Part shown: one piece after another, positions 1-9,536 of the stretch
Numbering within the stretch: the first letter of the stretch is position 1
Layout: the number at the start of each line of letters is the position of its first letter
Assembly: GCA_963815775.1 (NCBI GenBank)
Contig: CAWFIB010000030.1
Location: 1-64,000, forward strand
DNA length: 64,000 bases
Direction: 5' to 3'
Source: CAVVDY01 sp963815775
GTDB taxonomy: Bacteria; Acidobacteriota; Terriglobia; Terriglobales; Acidobacteriaceae
The notes under the pieces: generated by a model
Database searches by the model: none
What the model was told of the DNA's origin: nothing
What the model saw: only the letters and a program-made list of their open reading frames with translations
Program-made: the position numbers and the translations under genes

Positions 1-707
1 AAGGTCAGCACATCCACAAGATAGGCGCCGCGATGGAGGTTCCAGAGCGCGGGCAAAGAAGTTGAACTGAAGGCGTTCTTCAACATCCACGGCAGCGATA
101 GCGCAGCCAGAAATGCTGTGTGGCCCTGCTGTGCCAGGAAAGCGACTTTGCTGGCCTCAAAGACGCTTTCGGACAGCATCAGGAGTGCGATTAGCGCTAA
201 GAGAAAGACAGCGTCAACTTTGTGACTTTTCCCGTACTTGGCCGGCACCTCGTATCGCGCAGGCTTGAAGACAATCCGGCGAACCGCGGCGATCACCATG
301 CAGGCGAAGACAATGGTCGCGGCATAGTCTGTGATCATTTCGTACATATGCCCGGCTGCTCCAGACGATCCAGGCGTCACAAAATTCTCCGAGATGCCGA
401 GGAGCAGGAGCGAGAAGGCGCGGGTCGCCAGAAGGATGAAACTCGCAAAGATAAGAATGTGAATGATTCCTGCGGTCCTGTAGCGCGGATGCTTCCACTG
501 CCCCAGCCAAAATTGCGTAAGCTTTCCCAGCCGGACCAACGGTCGATCAAAACGGACATCACGTTCGCCGCGAAGCAGGGGTGTCAGGCGCTTCGCCACG
601 ATATAGGCAAAGCAGCCGAGGCCCAGAAGGTTGATGATCAAGAAAAGGACTCGCCCCGAAATCAACCAGTAAGCCGCCTGAGCGGGCGTTTGGAAAGTCT
701 CCAACAT
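1..707 (-). CDS. Membrane-bound (Fe-S)-binding oxidoreductase, N-terminal membrane domain (partial, runs off window)
   Basis: Translating the minus strand from an ATG at 707 gives an open frame of 235 codons to the window edge. A good Shine-Dalgarno (AAGGAAGAGG) lies about 9 bases upstream. The product starts MLETFQTPAQAAYW and has several hydrophobic segments, for example VLFLIINLLGLGCFAYIV and AGIIHILIFASFILLA, with charged loops between. This layout resembles the NarI-like, heme-binding membrane half of acidobacterial (Fe-S)-binding oxidoreductases of the heterodisulfide-reductase / ETF-quinone oxidoreductase kind. The Fe-S part would lie beyond position 1 and is not seen. It follows the WS/DGAT gene by 83 bases on the same strand and may share its transcript. 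If the family is right, it passes electrons from fatty-acid or alcohol oxidation to the quinone pool. Confidence 0.72.
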   Translation of the reverse strand, partial: MLETFQTPAQAAYWLISGRVLFLIINLLGLGCFAYIVAKRLTPLLRGERDVRFDRPLVRLGKLTQFWLGQWKHPRYRTAGIIHILIFASFILLATRAFSLLLLGISENFVTPGSSGAAGHMYEMITDYAATIVFACMVIAAVRRIVFKPARYEVPAKYGKSHKVDAVFLLALIALLMLSESVFEASKVAFLAQQGHTAFLAALSLPWMLKNAFSSTSLPALWNLHRGAYLVDVLT

Positions 708-790
708 AATTTTTGGGCCTCTTCCTTGAATCCAATTTCTTCGCGCTCTGCAATCATTACGCGATTGATCGCGTCGAGACGGTGTCCCCT

Positions 791-2329
791 TTAGTTGGCT
801 GGCCTGGTGCTCTTTCCGGTTCGACGGAAGGAAGAGCGGCTGGAAGCGGATTCAAGAACTGCCGCCACCGGTGCTCGTGTCGATACGACTCCAGCCTTCG
901 TGCGCGCGCTCTTCTTAGGCGGCGTTCTGCCACCAGCGGCTCTTAGCATTTCCGCGAAACTCAATCTCAGGAAGCTTTCCAGGCGCTCCAGGTCGGGTGC
1001 CGCGTGCGTATCTCCGGTGAAGCCGAAATACGCGGTGCCGTTGTAGGTGAGGATGGCGCAATTAATCCCCATCAATCCGCCGACCGGGACCCATGGATAC
1101 CAGGCCAGCATCTTGTGACCCATGAGGTAGAGCGGGACCTGCGGGCCAGGGATGTTGGTGCAGATGATATTGCACAGGCTAAGCGGAAGTTGGCTGGCGA
1201 CAGGTCCAATATTGGCCCAGAAAACGTTAGGCAGGGTTGACAACAGACCGCCCAGCAAGCCGACAAATTCGGCGGCGCGCGCACGCTTGAGGAACTCTAC
1301 TTGTTCTTTTACCGTGGCCAGCAGCTTTAGGGGATCGCGTATGTCCAGCGGGACGGTCACCGGCACGAAGGAGATCTGATTTCCCAGTTCCGTGGCGCTT
1401 CCGTTGCCGCGCACGTTCACGGGAATCACAATTCGCAGCGACCGCCCGGTCAGTTCAACGCCGCGTTGCTCGACGTAACGGCCAAAGGACAGAGTCACCG
1501 CAGTGAGGACGACATCGTTTACCGTCCCGCCGCAGTTGTTCTTGATCGCCTTGATGTCGTCCAGCGCCACCTTGGTCCAGGCAAACTTCTGCGGGCCGTT
1601 GCAGATCACGTTAAAGGGCAATCGCTCTGCTGGCGCAGCTAGCTCGGACATCAAGCGAAACAGTTCCGCCGGAGCACCTGCCGGATTCGCCACAGCCTCC
1701 TGAGCCATGTTGAGCAATCCCGAATGCAGAGAGACCGCCCCGTTGACTAGGGAGAGGTAGGACTTGGCCAGCCCATCCAGGAATGCTGCTCCTGCATCCC
1801 TGGCGGGCGGCGGAGGCTCTACCTTGGTTTTCTTGCGGGAGATCGGAGGCGGAGTCGGGGAGGTATCCATGATGACATTCATCACGCCCAGACCAGCAAT
1901 TCCGTCCGCCAGGCAATGATGAATTCGAGTCACGAGTCCAGAGCGGCCGCCTTGCAACCGTGCCAGAGTGAAATCCCAGAGCGGCCGCTGCCGGTCCAGG
2001 CTCTTGCTCACGATCTTCCCGGCCAGCGTTTTGAGTTCGTTCTCCGTTCCATGCTTGAGTGTTACCTCTCGAACGTGGTTCCGAATGTCGAATCGCGGAT
2101 CGAACTCCCAACTCGGAAGACCAAGATCAAAAGAAGTAGACACCACACGCTGACGGTAGCGCGGAATCAGCGGAAGCTTCGATTCGATGTAGGCGCGGCA
2201 GGCGGCAAGCTTTATCTCGCCCTGGAATATGCTGACCCCCGCGATATTGAGCGGCTGGCCTGAGCGTTCGATATGTAAGAACAGCGCGTCTCCCCAAGAG
2301 AATGAATTACGCTCGGCCCGATTCGTCAT
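791..2329 (-). CDS. Wax ester synthase / diacylglycerol acyltransferase (WS/DGAT family)
   Basis: About 512 residues from the ATG at 2329, which follows a GAAGG-type ribosome site; an upstream in-frame start at 2386 is possible but less likely. The N-terminus (SWGDALFLHIE) and the condensing motif HHCLADG near residue 140 match the HHxxxDG acyltransferase motif. The C-terminal half carries NIICTNIPGPQVPLYLMG, typical of the second WS/DGAT domain. The enzyme joins fatty acyl-CoA to a long-chain alcohol or diacylglycerol, making storage wax esters or triacylglycerol at the membrane surface. The tail of about 50 residues (KKSARTKAG onwards) is basic and low in complexity. It lies downstream of adhE and a STAS gene on the same strand, so alcohol production and esterification could be linked. 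Confidence 0.9.
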   Translation of the reverse strand: MTNRAERNSFSWGDALFLHIERSGQPLNIAGVSIFQGEIKLAACRAYIESKLPLIPRYRQRVVSTSFDLGLPSWEFDPRFDIRNHVREVTLKHGTENELKTLAGKIVSKSLDRQRPLWDFTLARLQGGRSGLVTRIHHCLADGIAGLGVMNVIMDTSPTPPPISRKKTKVEPPPPARDAGAAFLDGLAKSYLSLVNGAVSLHSGLLNMAQEAVANPAGAPAELFRLMSELAAPAERLPFNVICNGPQKFAWTKVALDDIKAIKNNCGGTVNDVVLTAVTLSFGRYVEQRGVELTGRSLRIVIPVNVRGNGSATELGNQISFVPVTVPLDIRDPLKLLATVKEQVEFLKRARAAEFVGLLGGLLSTLPNVFWANIGPVASQLPLSLCNIICTNIPGPQVPLYLMGHKMLAWYPWVPVGGLMGINCAILTYNGTAYFGFTGDTHAAPDLERLESFLRLSFAEMLRAAGGRTPPKKSARTKAGVVSTRAPVAAVLESASSRSSFRRTGKSTRPAN

Positions 2330-2427
2330 AGTAGCTACCTTCTTCCAAGCTTGCTTACGGTTGTGGCCCATGCGGGGGCCGCTCAATAATGTAGCCGCCC
2401 GCCCGGTCGCTTCGTTGATGAAGGCTC

Positions 2428-2709
2428 TCAGGTCAGAAAGGAGAATCGTGACGTCAGCTTCACCAGTTTGAGCACTTTGTAGATATCTACGTTGACGCCG
2501 CGCAACACGACCTTGACGGCTTTATCGTCCGCTATACCAGCTAACTCTTCCATCGTTGTCAGTGCACTCGGATCGATTCGGCGCACGGAAGAGAAATCCA
2601 ACAACACATCGCCCTCGGCACTGTCCAGCTTCTGGCGGGCCTCTTGCAAGGCTTGGGCGATGGTCTCTCCATCAGCCTTAGGCCACACGGAAAAGGTTGT
2701 CATAGTCAT
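2428..2709 (-). CDS. STAS-domain protein (anti-sigma-factor-antagonist-like)
   Basis: A 93-residue protein starting MTMTTFSVWPKADGETIAQ. The segment LLDFSSVRRIDPSALTTMEE is the STAS core: a beta strand, then a DFSxVxxIDxSA loop that holds the phosphorylatable serine in SpoIIAA-like proteins. The chosen ATG at 2709 overlaps the adhE stop codon in an ATGA arrangement, so translation is probably coupled; an ATG at 2721 is also in frame. No partner kinase or sigma factor sits next to it. It may sense or regulate the adhE / WS-DGAT transcript unit, but that is inference from position only. Confidence 0.8.
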   Translation of the reverse strand: MTMTTFSVWPKADGETIAQALQEARQKLDSAEGDVLLDFSSVRRIDPSALTTMEELAGIADDKAVKVVLRGVNVDIYKVLKLVKLTSRFSFLT

Positions 2710-5396
2710 ACGCACAACCATTCATCAACAGTTTGTTGCTGAGTTGCTGTAGCAGTCTTCGCCAGGCCGCGCCCTTGGTAAGCGCTCCAAAACAGCTCGA
2801 CCAATTCGCTCAGCAGTGGCATGCGAGGGTTCGAGCGCCCGGAAGGATCGTCAAAGGCAATCTGGACCAAATCGGGTATCGCTCGCTCGAATTCTTCTCT
2901 CGAGATCCCCAGGTCGGCGATCGAACGCGGAATCGCCAATTGGTCGAGCAGCTGCTCTGTCGCCGCTATGAGGTTCTCCACCTTTTCCTCGATGGAGTGG
3001 CCCCCAAGATCAAGTAAGTCCGCCACCATGGCATATTTCTTGTGTGCGATATACCCCCGCTGGTTCGGCGATGGCATGAACTTGGTGGGAACCGAGGCGT
3101 TATAGGCGATGACATGCGGCAACATAAGCGCGTTGGCACGGCCGTGCGCCACGCCAAACCGCGCTCCGAAGGCATGAGCCAGCGCGTGATTCACGCCCAC
3201 CGACGCGTTGGAAAACGCAATTGCTGCAATGCAGGCAGCATTGTGCATCATGCTGCGCGCGTCTTCATCCGCGGGACGCTCGTAAGCGATGGGCAGGTAC
3301 CTGAACACCATTCGAATGGCTTGCATGGCGTTGGAGTCGGTGTAGGGTGAGGCATAGATCGAAACGCCAGCTTCCAGGGCGTGGGTCAAACAGTCGATGC
3401 CGGTATCGGCGGTAAGGCCTTTCGGCATGGACATGACGAACTGCGGATCGACGATAGCCACATCCGGACTCAGCGAATAGTCGGCGAGCGTCACCTTGCG
3501 CCCTCGCTCTTTGTCGGACAGGACGGCAAACGGAGTGACTTCGCTCCCCGTTCCGCTCGTCGTGGGAATGGCAATCAAACGGGCCCGGCTGTTTTTTACG
3601 GTCGGGTATTGGACCACGCGCTTACGGAGATCCAGAAACGGCGCGGCCAATTCCTGCAAGTCAGCCTCCGGCGAATCGTATTTGAGTTTCATGATCTTTG
3701 CCGCGTCGATCACGGAACCGCCCCCCAGCGCGATGATCTGGTCCGCTCCGTAGAAATTGAGCGCCTCCACTCCCTGCATCACGATCTTGAGTTCGGGCTC
3801 CGTATCGGGAATGACAGAGATGTGGACAAGAGTTTGCGGTGGAATGTAGCGCCGGACAATGTCCACATGGCCGTTTTGCTCCATAATCCGATTGGTGATG
3901 ATGATGGTGGAGCGTGACGGGAAATGGCCCAGATTTTCCACGGCGTTTATGTTGAAATAGATTTGATTCGGAATGCGGAACCACATATGTGCTGGCGTCC
4001 TCCGCGCCACGCGTTTGATGTTGAGGTAGTTGTACACATTTACGTTGTCCATCGTGCTGTTGCCACCGCCGGTCCCACATCCGAATGAGAAGGTGGGCAC
4101 CATGTCGTTGTAAACGCCACCCAGCGCTCCGATGGATCCCGGCGAGTTCACAATGATCCGCCCCGCGTTGATCACCTCACTGAACTTTTGGATGACCTCT
4201 TCGTTGCGCGAGAAAATGACGGCTGTATGTCCAAGCCCACCGGCATGATTCACGTCTATGCATACCTTCAGCGCCTCATCGACAGATTTCGCCCGGTAGA
4301 CCGAGAGCACTGGGAACAGTTTCTCGGCCGACAGGGGATGTTCGCGGCCGACGCCTTGAATCGGCGCAATTAGAAGCTTGGTCTTCGGCTTGACCGAAAG
4401 ACCGACCATACGGGCGATATCGGTCGCTTTCTGGCCGACAGCCAGTGGCTGCATGAATCCGGTTTTGGGATCGATCACCGTGCATGCCAGCAGTTCCGTC
4501 TCTTTCTCATTGCAGATGTGCGCGCCCAGGTTCGAAAATTCCTGTAAAACGGAGTCATAAATCTCATCATCGATCACCACCGTCTGCTCTGACGCGCAGA
4601 TCGTTCCGTTATCGAACGTTTTGGAGGTGATGATGTCCACCACAGCCATATTCAGGTCTGCCGATTTTTCCAGATACACTGGCGTATTGCCCGGCCCTAC
4701 ACCCAGGGCCGGTTTGCCGGAGCTATACGCGGCCTTCACCATGCCCGGCCCACCGGTGGCATCAATCAGTCCAACGTCTTTGTGCCGCATCAGGTAGGCG
4801 TTGTCCTCCAGGGTGTGCGATTCCAGGCAAGTGAAAACGCCTTCGGGAGCGCCGTGCTTCAGCGCCGCCTCATACATGATCCGCACCGCCTCGTAGCAAC
4901 ATTGCTGGGCATTCGGGTGGGGGCTGAAAATGACCGCGTTGCGCGTCTTAATGGCCATGATGCATTTGAAGAGGATCGTCGACGTGGGATTCGTGATCGG
5001 TGTGAGAGAGAAAATGACCCCGATTGGCTCGGCCACCTCCACCAGACCGCGTTCCGGGAACTCGCGAATAGCGCCGACCGTGCGTTTGTCCTTGACATAG
5101 TTGTAGACGAACTCCGTTGCCACCATGTTCTTAAGGGCCTTGTCTTCCAGGACCCCGAGCCTGGTCTCCTCAACCGCCAGGCGGGCTAGATATTGAGCTT
5201 GTTCCAGTCCCGCCAGGACCATCGGTTTGACGATGCGATCGACATCCCCTTGACCGTATTGAGCAAAGACGGCGGCAGCGGTTCTGGCTTGGCTGAGTAG
5301 GCCTTCCAGGTACACCACCCGTTCTGCACTGAGGCTTGCAGTGTTCTCCTGGTCGCGCGCGGTCCAGACTCGCTCGTGCGCTCCGCTCATGGTCAT
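2706..5396 (-). CDS. adhE: Bifunctional acetaldehyde-CoA / alcohol dehydrogenase AdhE
   Basis: 896 residues, the usual AdhE size. Residues 1-440 form a CoA-acylating aldehyde dehydrogenase with the catalytic cysteine in NGTICASEQ (Cys267) and a glycine-rich GVGPGNTPVYLE stretch. Residues from about 450 form an iron-dependent alcohol dehydrogenase with GGGSVIDAAK and the metal-binding HALAHAFGARFGVAHG histidines. The protein turns acetyl-CoA into ethanol in two NADH-using steps, or the reverse, and forms cytosolic spirosomes in known members. A GGGAG Shine-Dalgarno precedes the ATG. It is the first gene of a minus-strand group (STAS, WS/DGAT, Fe-S oxidoreductase). AdhE implies fermentative or microaerobic life, which fits the FNR-type sensor and the glycyl radical enzyme elsewhere in the window. 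Confidence 0.95.
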   Translation of the reverse strand: MTMSGAHERVWTARDQENTASLSAERVVYLEGLLSQARTAAAVFAQYGQGDVDRIVKPMVLAGLEQAQYLARLAVEETRLGVLEDKALKNMVATEFVYNYVKDKRTVGAIREFPERGLVEVAEPIGVIFSLTPITNPTSTILFKCIMAIKTRNAVIFSPHPNAQQCCYEAVRIMYEAALKHGAPEGVFTCLESHTLEDNAYLMRHKDVGLIDATGGPGMVKAAYSSGKPALGVGPGNTPVYLEKSADLNMAVVDIITSKTFDNGTICASEQTVVIDDEIYDSVLQEFSNLGAHICNEKETELLACTVIDPKTGFMQPLAVGQKATDIARMVGLSVKPKTKLLIAPIQGVGREHPLSAEKLFPVLSVYRAKSVDEALKVCIDVNHAGGLGHTAVIFSRNEEVIQKFSEVINAGRIIVNSPGSIGALGGVYNDMVPTFSFGCGTGGGNSTMDNVNVYNYLNIKRVARRTPAHMWFRIPNQIYFNINAVENLGHFPSRSTIIITNRIMEQNGHVDIVRRYIPPQTLVHISVIPDTEPELKIVMQGVEALNFYGADQIIALGGGSVIDAAKIMKLKYDSPEADLQELAAPFLDLRKRVVQYPTVKNSRARLIAIPTTSGTGSEVTPFAVLSDKERGRKVTLADYSLSPDVAIVDPQFVMSMPKGLTADTGIDCLTHALEAGVSIYASPYTDSNAMQAIRMVFRYLPIAYERPADEDARSMMHNAACIAAIAFSNASVGVNHALAHAFGARFGVAHGRANALMLPHVIAYNASVPTKFMPSPNQRGYIAHKKYAMVADLLDLGGHSIEEKVENLIAATEQLLDQLAIPRSIADLGISREEFERAIPDLVQIAFDDPSGRSNPRMPLLSELVELFWSAYQGRGLAKTATATQQQTVDEWLCV

Positions 5397-5531
5397 TGGT
5401 GTCTCCCTTTTGTGAACATATGGGAACCCTTATGTACGTCAAGCACACTCGCTGTTACACCTTCCAGCTTTCGTAACCATAGGCAGGTGAGTGCATTGAG
5501 CAGCCGTTCGCTGACGAAACCTTCTCTGTTT
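5397..5531. other. adhE upstream region
   Basis: A short non-coding stretch that holds the adhE ribosome site and presumably its promoter. I could not pick a confident -35/-10 pair or an FNR box (TTGAT-N4-ATCAA) in it. Confidence 0.4.
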
Positions 5532-5918
5532 CTAGGCATAGTCGATTGGGTACCTCTCCAGCCAGTGCTCGTCGCGCACCTTACCAATATTCCTGAAAGA
5601 ACCCGAAGCCACGCTCGCACCTAAGCGACGGCTTTCCCAGACGACGGATGCGGCGAAAGCGATTGCAGCGCCGACGAAACCGTAAGCAAACACTCTCCTC
5701 CCCGACCTCTGCAGGTTCCCGCGATAGCCGCCCAACACGCCAATGCACAGTCCAAAGGCGGCAGGCTTCAAGGCATTGCGAACTGACTCGCCAAGAAACG
5801 GACTAAGCGGTTTCCCATTGAGAAATGCTTCTCGACCGGAACGCGCTCCTTCAAGTCCGGAACTTAGAAGTTCTAGGCCGTATTCAATATTGGATTTTGA
5901 CCACTTGGGTTGATTCAC
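5532..5918 (-). CDS. Hypothetical small membrane protein
   Basis: 128 residues from a GTG start. The middle carries two hydrophobic stretches (PAAFGLCIGVLGGY and VFAYGFVGAAIAFAASVVW) that may cross the membrane or pack as a hairpin. The C-terminus RNIGKVRDEHWLERYPIDYA is rich in conserved-looking charged and aromatic residues, which suggests a true gene and not a chance frame. No ribosome site is obvious. It lies alone between adhE and the hsp20 gene. No function is assigned. Confidence 0.6.
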   Translation of the reverse strand: MNQPKWSKSNIEYGLELLSSGLEGARSGREAFLNGKPLSPFLGESVRNALKPAAFGLCIGVLGGYRGNLQRSGRRVFAYGFVGAAIAFAASVVWESRRLGASVASGSFRNIGKVRDEHWLERYPIDYA

Positions 5919-6641
5919 AGGATTACCCCACTGTCAGGACCGGCTCAGGATTGTGCTTTCAGTACACTCCCAGGAATACGTTGATTCAGCACTCCTCGTC
6001 ACCCCCACTGTGACCGTCATCACACGAGGACTTAGAGCCATGATCCATGGTTGCAGGTTCCTGCAATTATGAATGGTCAATTCAGAACACACGAAATCTT
6101 CGAGTTATTTTCTTCTGAGCACTCGACCGGTAGCCTGTCTTCCGCCGCAGGTTACCGAGTTACTGCTCAGCTTCTGATGAACGCCCATCTTGTCGACCGG
6201 ACTAGGCATCATTACGATGAGTCAGGTGGTCGCCGTCCAAAGAACGCGACGACACGGAAGACATCATCCGAAATAATGCAAATCTTGGGCGCAGTCCAAA
6301 GCGGCGTAGAGGAAAGACGGTCTTTTGAGTGCGCGAACGGATCTCGCACTTGCCCGGGATTGCATCCCGCTACTTGTTTGGAAAAGAGAAATGTCTTATC
6401 GACGAGAACTTTGAGGACTTTTTGTCCCCTTAATGTTCTTTCACAGGACGCTCAAGGTTCTCCAATCGCTATGGTGTGGCGAGATGGAACGCTTTCAGTC
6501 CTCTTGCCTAAAGCCGTCATCCTCCCATCCTCCCCGAGAACGACGGCACTAAAGACGATAAACGAGAACGGTGGCGATAGAAGTCCCTTTTTCTTTTCCC
6601 TTCACTCACCACTCGCAACTGACAACTAAGGCACCTGGCCT
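5919..6641. other. Gene-poor stretch, no supported gene
   Basis: About 720 bases. One plus-strand open frame (6051-6629) has no recognisable domain, an odd mixed composition and no clear ribosome site, so I do not call it. No RNA gene or repeat was recognised. Confidence 0.5.
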
Positions 6642-7133
6642 TTATGCGACCTTGCCGTGAATTTTGGCATCGCGGTTCTTCTCGCTGCCAACAGTAACCT
6701 TGATTTGCTTGGGCTGGGCCTCAGCCTTCTTCGCGAGGTTGATCTTCAGTACGCCCTTGTCGTAGTGGGCGCTTATCTGCCCCGGATCCACGGAGTTGGG
6801 CAGAGTGAACGAGCGGGTGAAGCTTCCGTACTGCCGCTCGACGCGACGGTAGTTCTCTTCTTTCTCTTCCCTCTCAAACTTGCGCTCGCCGTGGACGATC
6901 AGCGTATTGTTCTCGATGCGGACATCAATGTCCTTTTCCTCAACACCCGGCACTTCAATTTTCAGAGTGAAGTTGTGCTCGTCTTCGTAGACGTCCACCG
7001 GCGGTGCGAATCCAGTGGTCGTCAACGCCTCCTCTGGACCTTCGGGGTTGAACGATTCACGCAAAAGACGGTTCATGCGATCTTGCAGGGTGGCGGTGGC
7101 ACGGAAAGGATCCCAACGGGTTAATACTGTCAT
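6642..7133 (-). CDS. Small heat-shock protein, Hsp20/alpha-crystallin family
   Basis: 163 residues. The N-terminus MTVLTRWDPFR is the usual start of bacterial Hsp20. The alpha-crystallin domain runs from about residue 45 to 140, with the hallmark segments PGVEEKDIDVRIENNTLIVHGE and GVLKINLAKK. It is an ATP-independent holdase that binds unfolding proteins in the cytosol. The tail after the domain is lysine-rich. It stands alone on the minus strand. Confidence 0.95.
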   Translation of the reverse strand: MTVLTRWDPFRATATLQDRMNRLLRESFNPEGPEEALTTTGFAPPVDVYEDEHNFTLKIEVPGVEEKDIDVRIENNTLIVHGERKFEREEKEENYRRVERQYGSFTRSFTLPNSVDPGQISAHYDKGVLKINLAKKAEAQPKQIKVTVGSEKNRDAKIHGKVA

Positions 7134-7408
7134 GACACAGTTCCTCCATGGAGTAATCTAAGAGGAAAAAAGCTTCAGATGGGCTGACTTAGTTCAGGGA
7201 ACCTGAAAGAGTAAGAAGAGATAGCTTGCTCAATTACAATGCTATGCTTGCGCGCTATCGTTGTCAAACAGCGGCAGTTTGGTTGTGTTTCTTCAATTTG
7301 CCTGAACGGATCGAGTATAAATCAGCTGCAACGGGACTAGCCCTTCTAACTGTTCGGCCTCGCTGGCAGGTGACGCATCCAGGAGCATCGTAAGTTCCGG
7401 TGCGCCGC

Positions 7409-7844
7409 CTATTCAGCTTTCTTGCTTGGAAGCGATCGAAGGTAATTAACCAGGCTCCAGAGCTCATTTGGGCTTGACCGAATTCGTTCCTTCGGCATCT
7501 TCCCATGGCCATTCTTGATGATATAGAACAGATCTCCGTCTGTTTTGTTTTTAAAAGTCTCCTTATTGCGGAAGTCGCCGATCTTGAGTTTCTCATCAAT
7601 CCCTACTTAACCTTTGCCATCACCATTGTTCCCATGGCACATCGCGCAATCGTATCCATAGTATTTCTTCCCTTGGGCGATCGACTCAGCAGTTGGCTTA
7701 ACCGGGTTGACCTGATGAACTGCGTCGGCAGGAATCGTGAACGAGTCCGGCATCTCAGCGTTAGGGAGATTCTGGCTTTCCTGTGCTGCCGCAGGGAATA
7801 CGCAAAGCGCCAGCGTCACAAGTAATGATGAATGGCTTCAACAC
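7409..7844 (-). pseudogene. Decayed monoheme c-type cytochrome gene
   Basis: The main frame holds a signal-peptide-like start (TLALCVFPAAAQ) and a heme-binding CAMCH motif followed by GNNGDGKG. It then meets TAA at 7607-7609. Reading on in the same frame gives 65 more residues that complete a cytochrome c fold, including GHGKMPKE and the C-terminal helix NELWSLVNYLRSL, before a natural TAG at 7409. At the 5' end the likely start (GTG/TTG near 7844, LKPFIIT) is out of frame with the rest by one base. Two lesions in one short gene point to a pseudogene. The intact gene would have made a periplasmic electron carrier. It lies just downstream of the FNR-type regulator. Confidence 0.75.
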
Positions 7845-7854
7845 AGTGCCCCCT

Positions 7855-8649
7855 TTAGCGAAATGACCGACGGCTCTGTTTGAAGTTGACCGCGGCACTC
7901 AACACCGCCTGCTGGGGGGCGTTATCGGACTGTGCGCCCGCCAGCTCTTGGATGGCAGACATATTCTGAATCAGCAGGTTGGAACCATGAAGTTCTGCAA
8001 TCCGCTGCTTGCGAAAATCGGCAAGAGTTCGGGTAACGGTCTCGCGCGACATGCCGATGATTTGCCCGATCTCTTCGTGGGTCAATGCCACCTTGATTCT
8101 GTGAGCCGGGGACGTCGCGGAATCGTCGTGCGACCAATCCAGCATCAAGCGGGCGATTCGCTGCGGCGCTGAGGCCATCACGAACGAGCGTAGCTGGACG
8201 TACGCCTGTTGGCACTCGCGGCTCAAATGTATAGCCGCATGCATGCAAGCGTCGGTGTGTTCTGTCAGAAACCTGACAAAGTCGGCCTGTTTGACGAAGT
8301 TGAGTTGGCACGATTGGCCAGCTTCCGCAGTTGTCTCGTGTGGAATTCCGGAGATGGTTGCGTGCAGACCCAGTACCTCTCCAGGCCGAGCAATCTTCAA
8401 GATTAGGGTTTGGCCTTCGCTTGAACTGGTGGATAATTTCACGCGGCCTTTACAAAGAATGTAAATGCCGCGGCATGGTTGCCCTTCCACAAACAGAGTG
8501 GCTCCCGCAGGGTAGGCAAGCGTGAACTTCAGGGGTTGGAAGGCTTCCATTACCGGCTTCGGCAAATGGCAGAAGAAGCCCTCGGAGCAGAGGTTGCAGG
8601 AGAGACAGTCTTCAACCAGTTCCATCCCGTACGGTGCATTCATCGCCAC
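7855..8649 (-). CDS. Crp/Fnr-family regulator with FNR-type cysteine set (oxygen-sensing)
   Basis: 264 residues. The N-terminus has Cys15, Cys18, Cys21 and Cys27; Cys18-x2-Cys21-x5-Cys27 reproduces the spacing of the E. coli FNR cluster ligands, and Cys114 sits where FNR has its fourth ligand. Residues 35-150 form the cyclic-nucleotide-like beta barrel (PAGATLFVEGQPCRGIYILC) and residues 190-235 a winged helix whose recognition helix reads MSRETVTRTLADFRKQ. It probably binds an oxygen-labile [4Fe-4S] cluster and switches anaerobic genes. Its targets may include adhE and the glycyl radical cluster, but I found no convincing TTGAT-N4-ATCAA site near them. Confidence 0.88.
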   Translation of the reverse strand: MAMNAPYGMELVEDCLSCNLCSEGFFCHLPKPVMEAFQPLKFTLAYPAGATLFVEGQPCRGIYILCKGRVKLSTSSSEGQTLILKIARPGEVLGLHATISGIPHETTAEAGQSCQLNFVKQADFVRFLTEHTDACMHAAIHLSRECQQAYVQLRSFVMASAPQRIARLMLDWSHDDSATSPAHRIKVALTHEEIGQIIGMSRETVTRTLADFRKQRIAELHGSNLLIQNMSAIQELAGAQSDNAPQQAVLSAAVNFKQSRRSFR

Positions 8650-9536
8650 CCTCGGTGTAGCAGCCCAATTCGCGCACTGCCGGTCGCAGTGGATGAAGGG
8701 AGATCAACTTTGCTCTGAAGGGCCGACTGCAACCGACTCGCGCTCAATCGCTGGAGCATACTGGGTTCAACGAGCCCAAGGCTGGTCAATATTGCTCACC
8801 CAGCAAAGTTGGGTTGTTGCGTCAATTGGTGCCAGTTCAAGGTCAGATGCCTAGGAGGCGACGGTTTCCCCATTTTGGGGTATTCAGTGCACTTCCCATC
8901 TAACACTCCGCGAGCGCAAGTGCCGTAATGTCTGCGGCTTGCGGCGAGTATGACGGCATCCTCTCTTCGTCAGCCGCGATTCGCCGCCTGCTGCTTCCGG
9001 CGGCGCGGCGCCCGACCCTAACAGACGGGTTCATCTTCGCGGTCAAGCAGTTTACGAACAAGAGATCTCAGGCTGCGCGGACTAAGCCGTTGTTTTCCCT
9101 GCCGAGCAGTTTTGCTCAGTTCGTACCGCTCTGCGAAACGCAGCATCGCATTACGTGCAATACAGCGTTTCGTTCACGCGATCGGACGCTTGGACTGTCG
9201 AAGACGAACAGTGCCAGAAGATTGGCGGAGGGTATGGAGCAGCGAAGTTCAGATTTTTACTGTTTCTCTGGATGGAGCCAACATTCTATCTACGCCGATC
9301 CGGAGTCCAATTGTCATGAAAGCTGAGAGGAACGCCCAGGCTCGTCAGAAAAGGCGAAGAGTGCCGCTTCAGCACACCGCAAGGGGTGCATAGTGACCAG
9401 GAAACCAAAACGGGAATTCGAGATTTAGTGCTTGGCGACATGTTCAATCTTGACCGGACTTTGGATTCTCGGTGGCCTATATGTAGCTAATACCCGGAAT
9501 TCACCAATGTGAATACGCAGAAATAGAGGAGACACC
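8650..9536. other. Long non-coding stretch
   Basis: Nearly 900 bases between the FNR-type regulator and the PRC-barrel gene. An open frame at 8928-9326 has no domain, signal or ribosome site and was not accepted. The right end carries the ribosome site (AGGAGA) of the PRC-barrel gene. No RNA gene, repeat or transposon remnant was recognised. Confidence 0.5.

Noticed and set aside
6051..6629. 192-codon open frame
   Set aside because: No domain, no ribosome site and an unlikely amino-acid mix.
8928..9326. 132-codon open frame
   Set aside because: No domain, no ribosome site, unlike neighbouring genes in composition.
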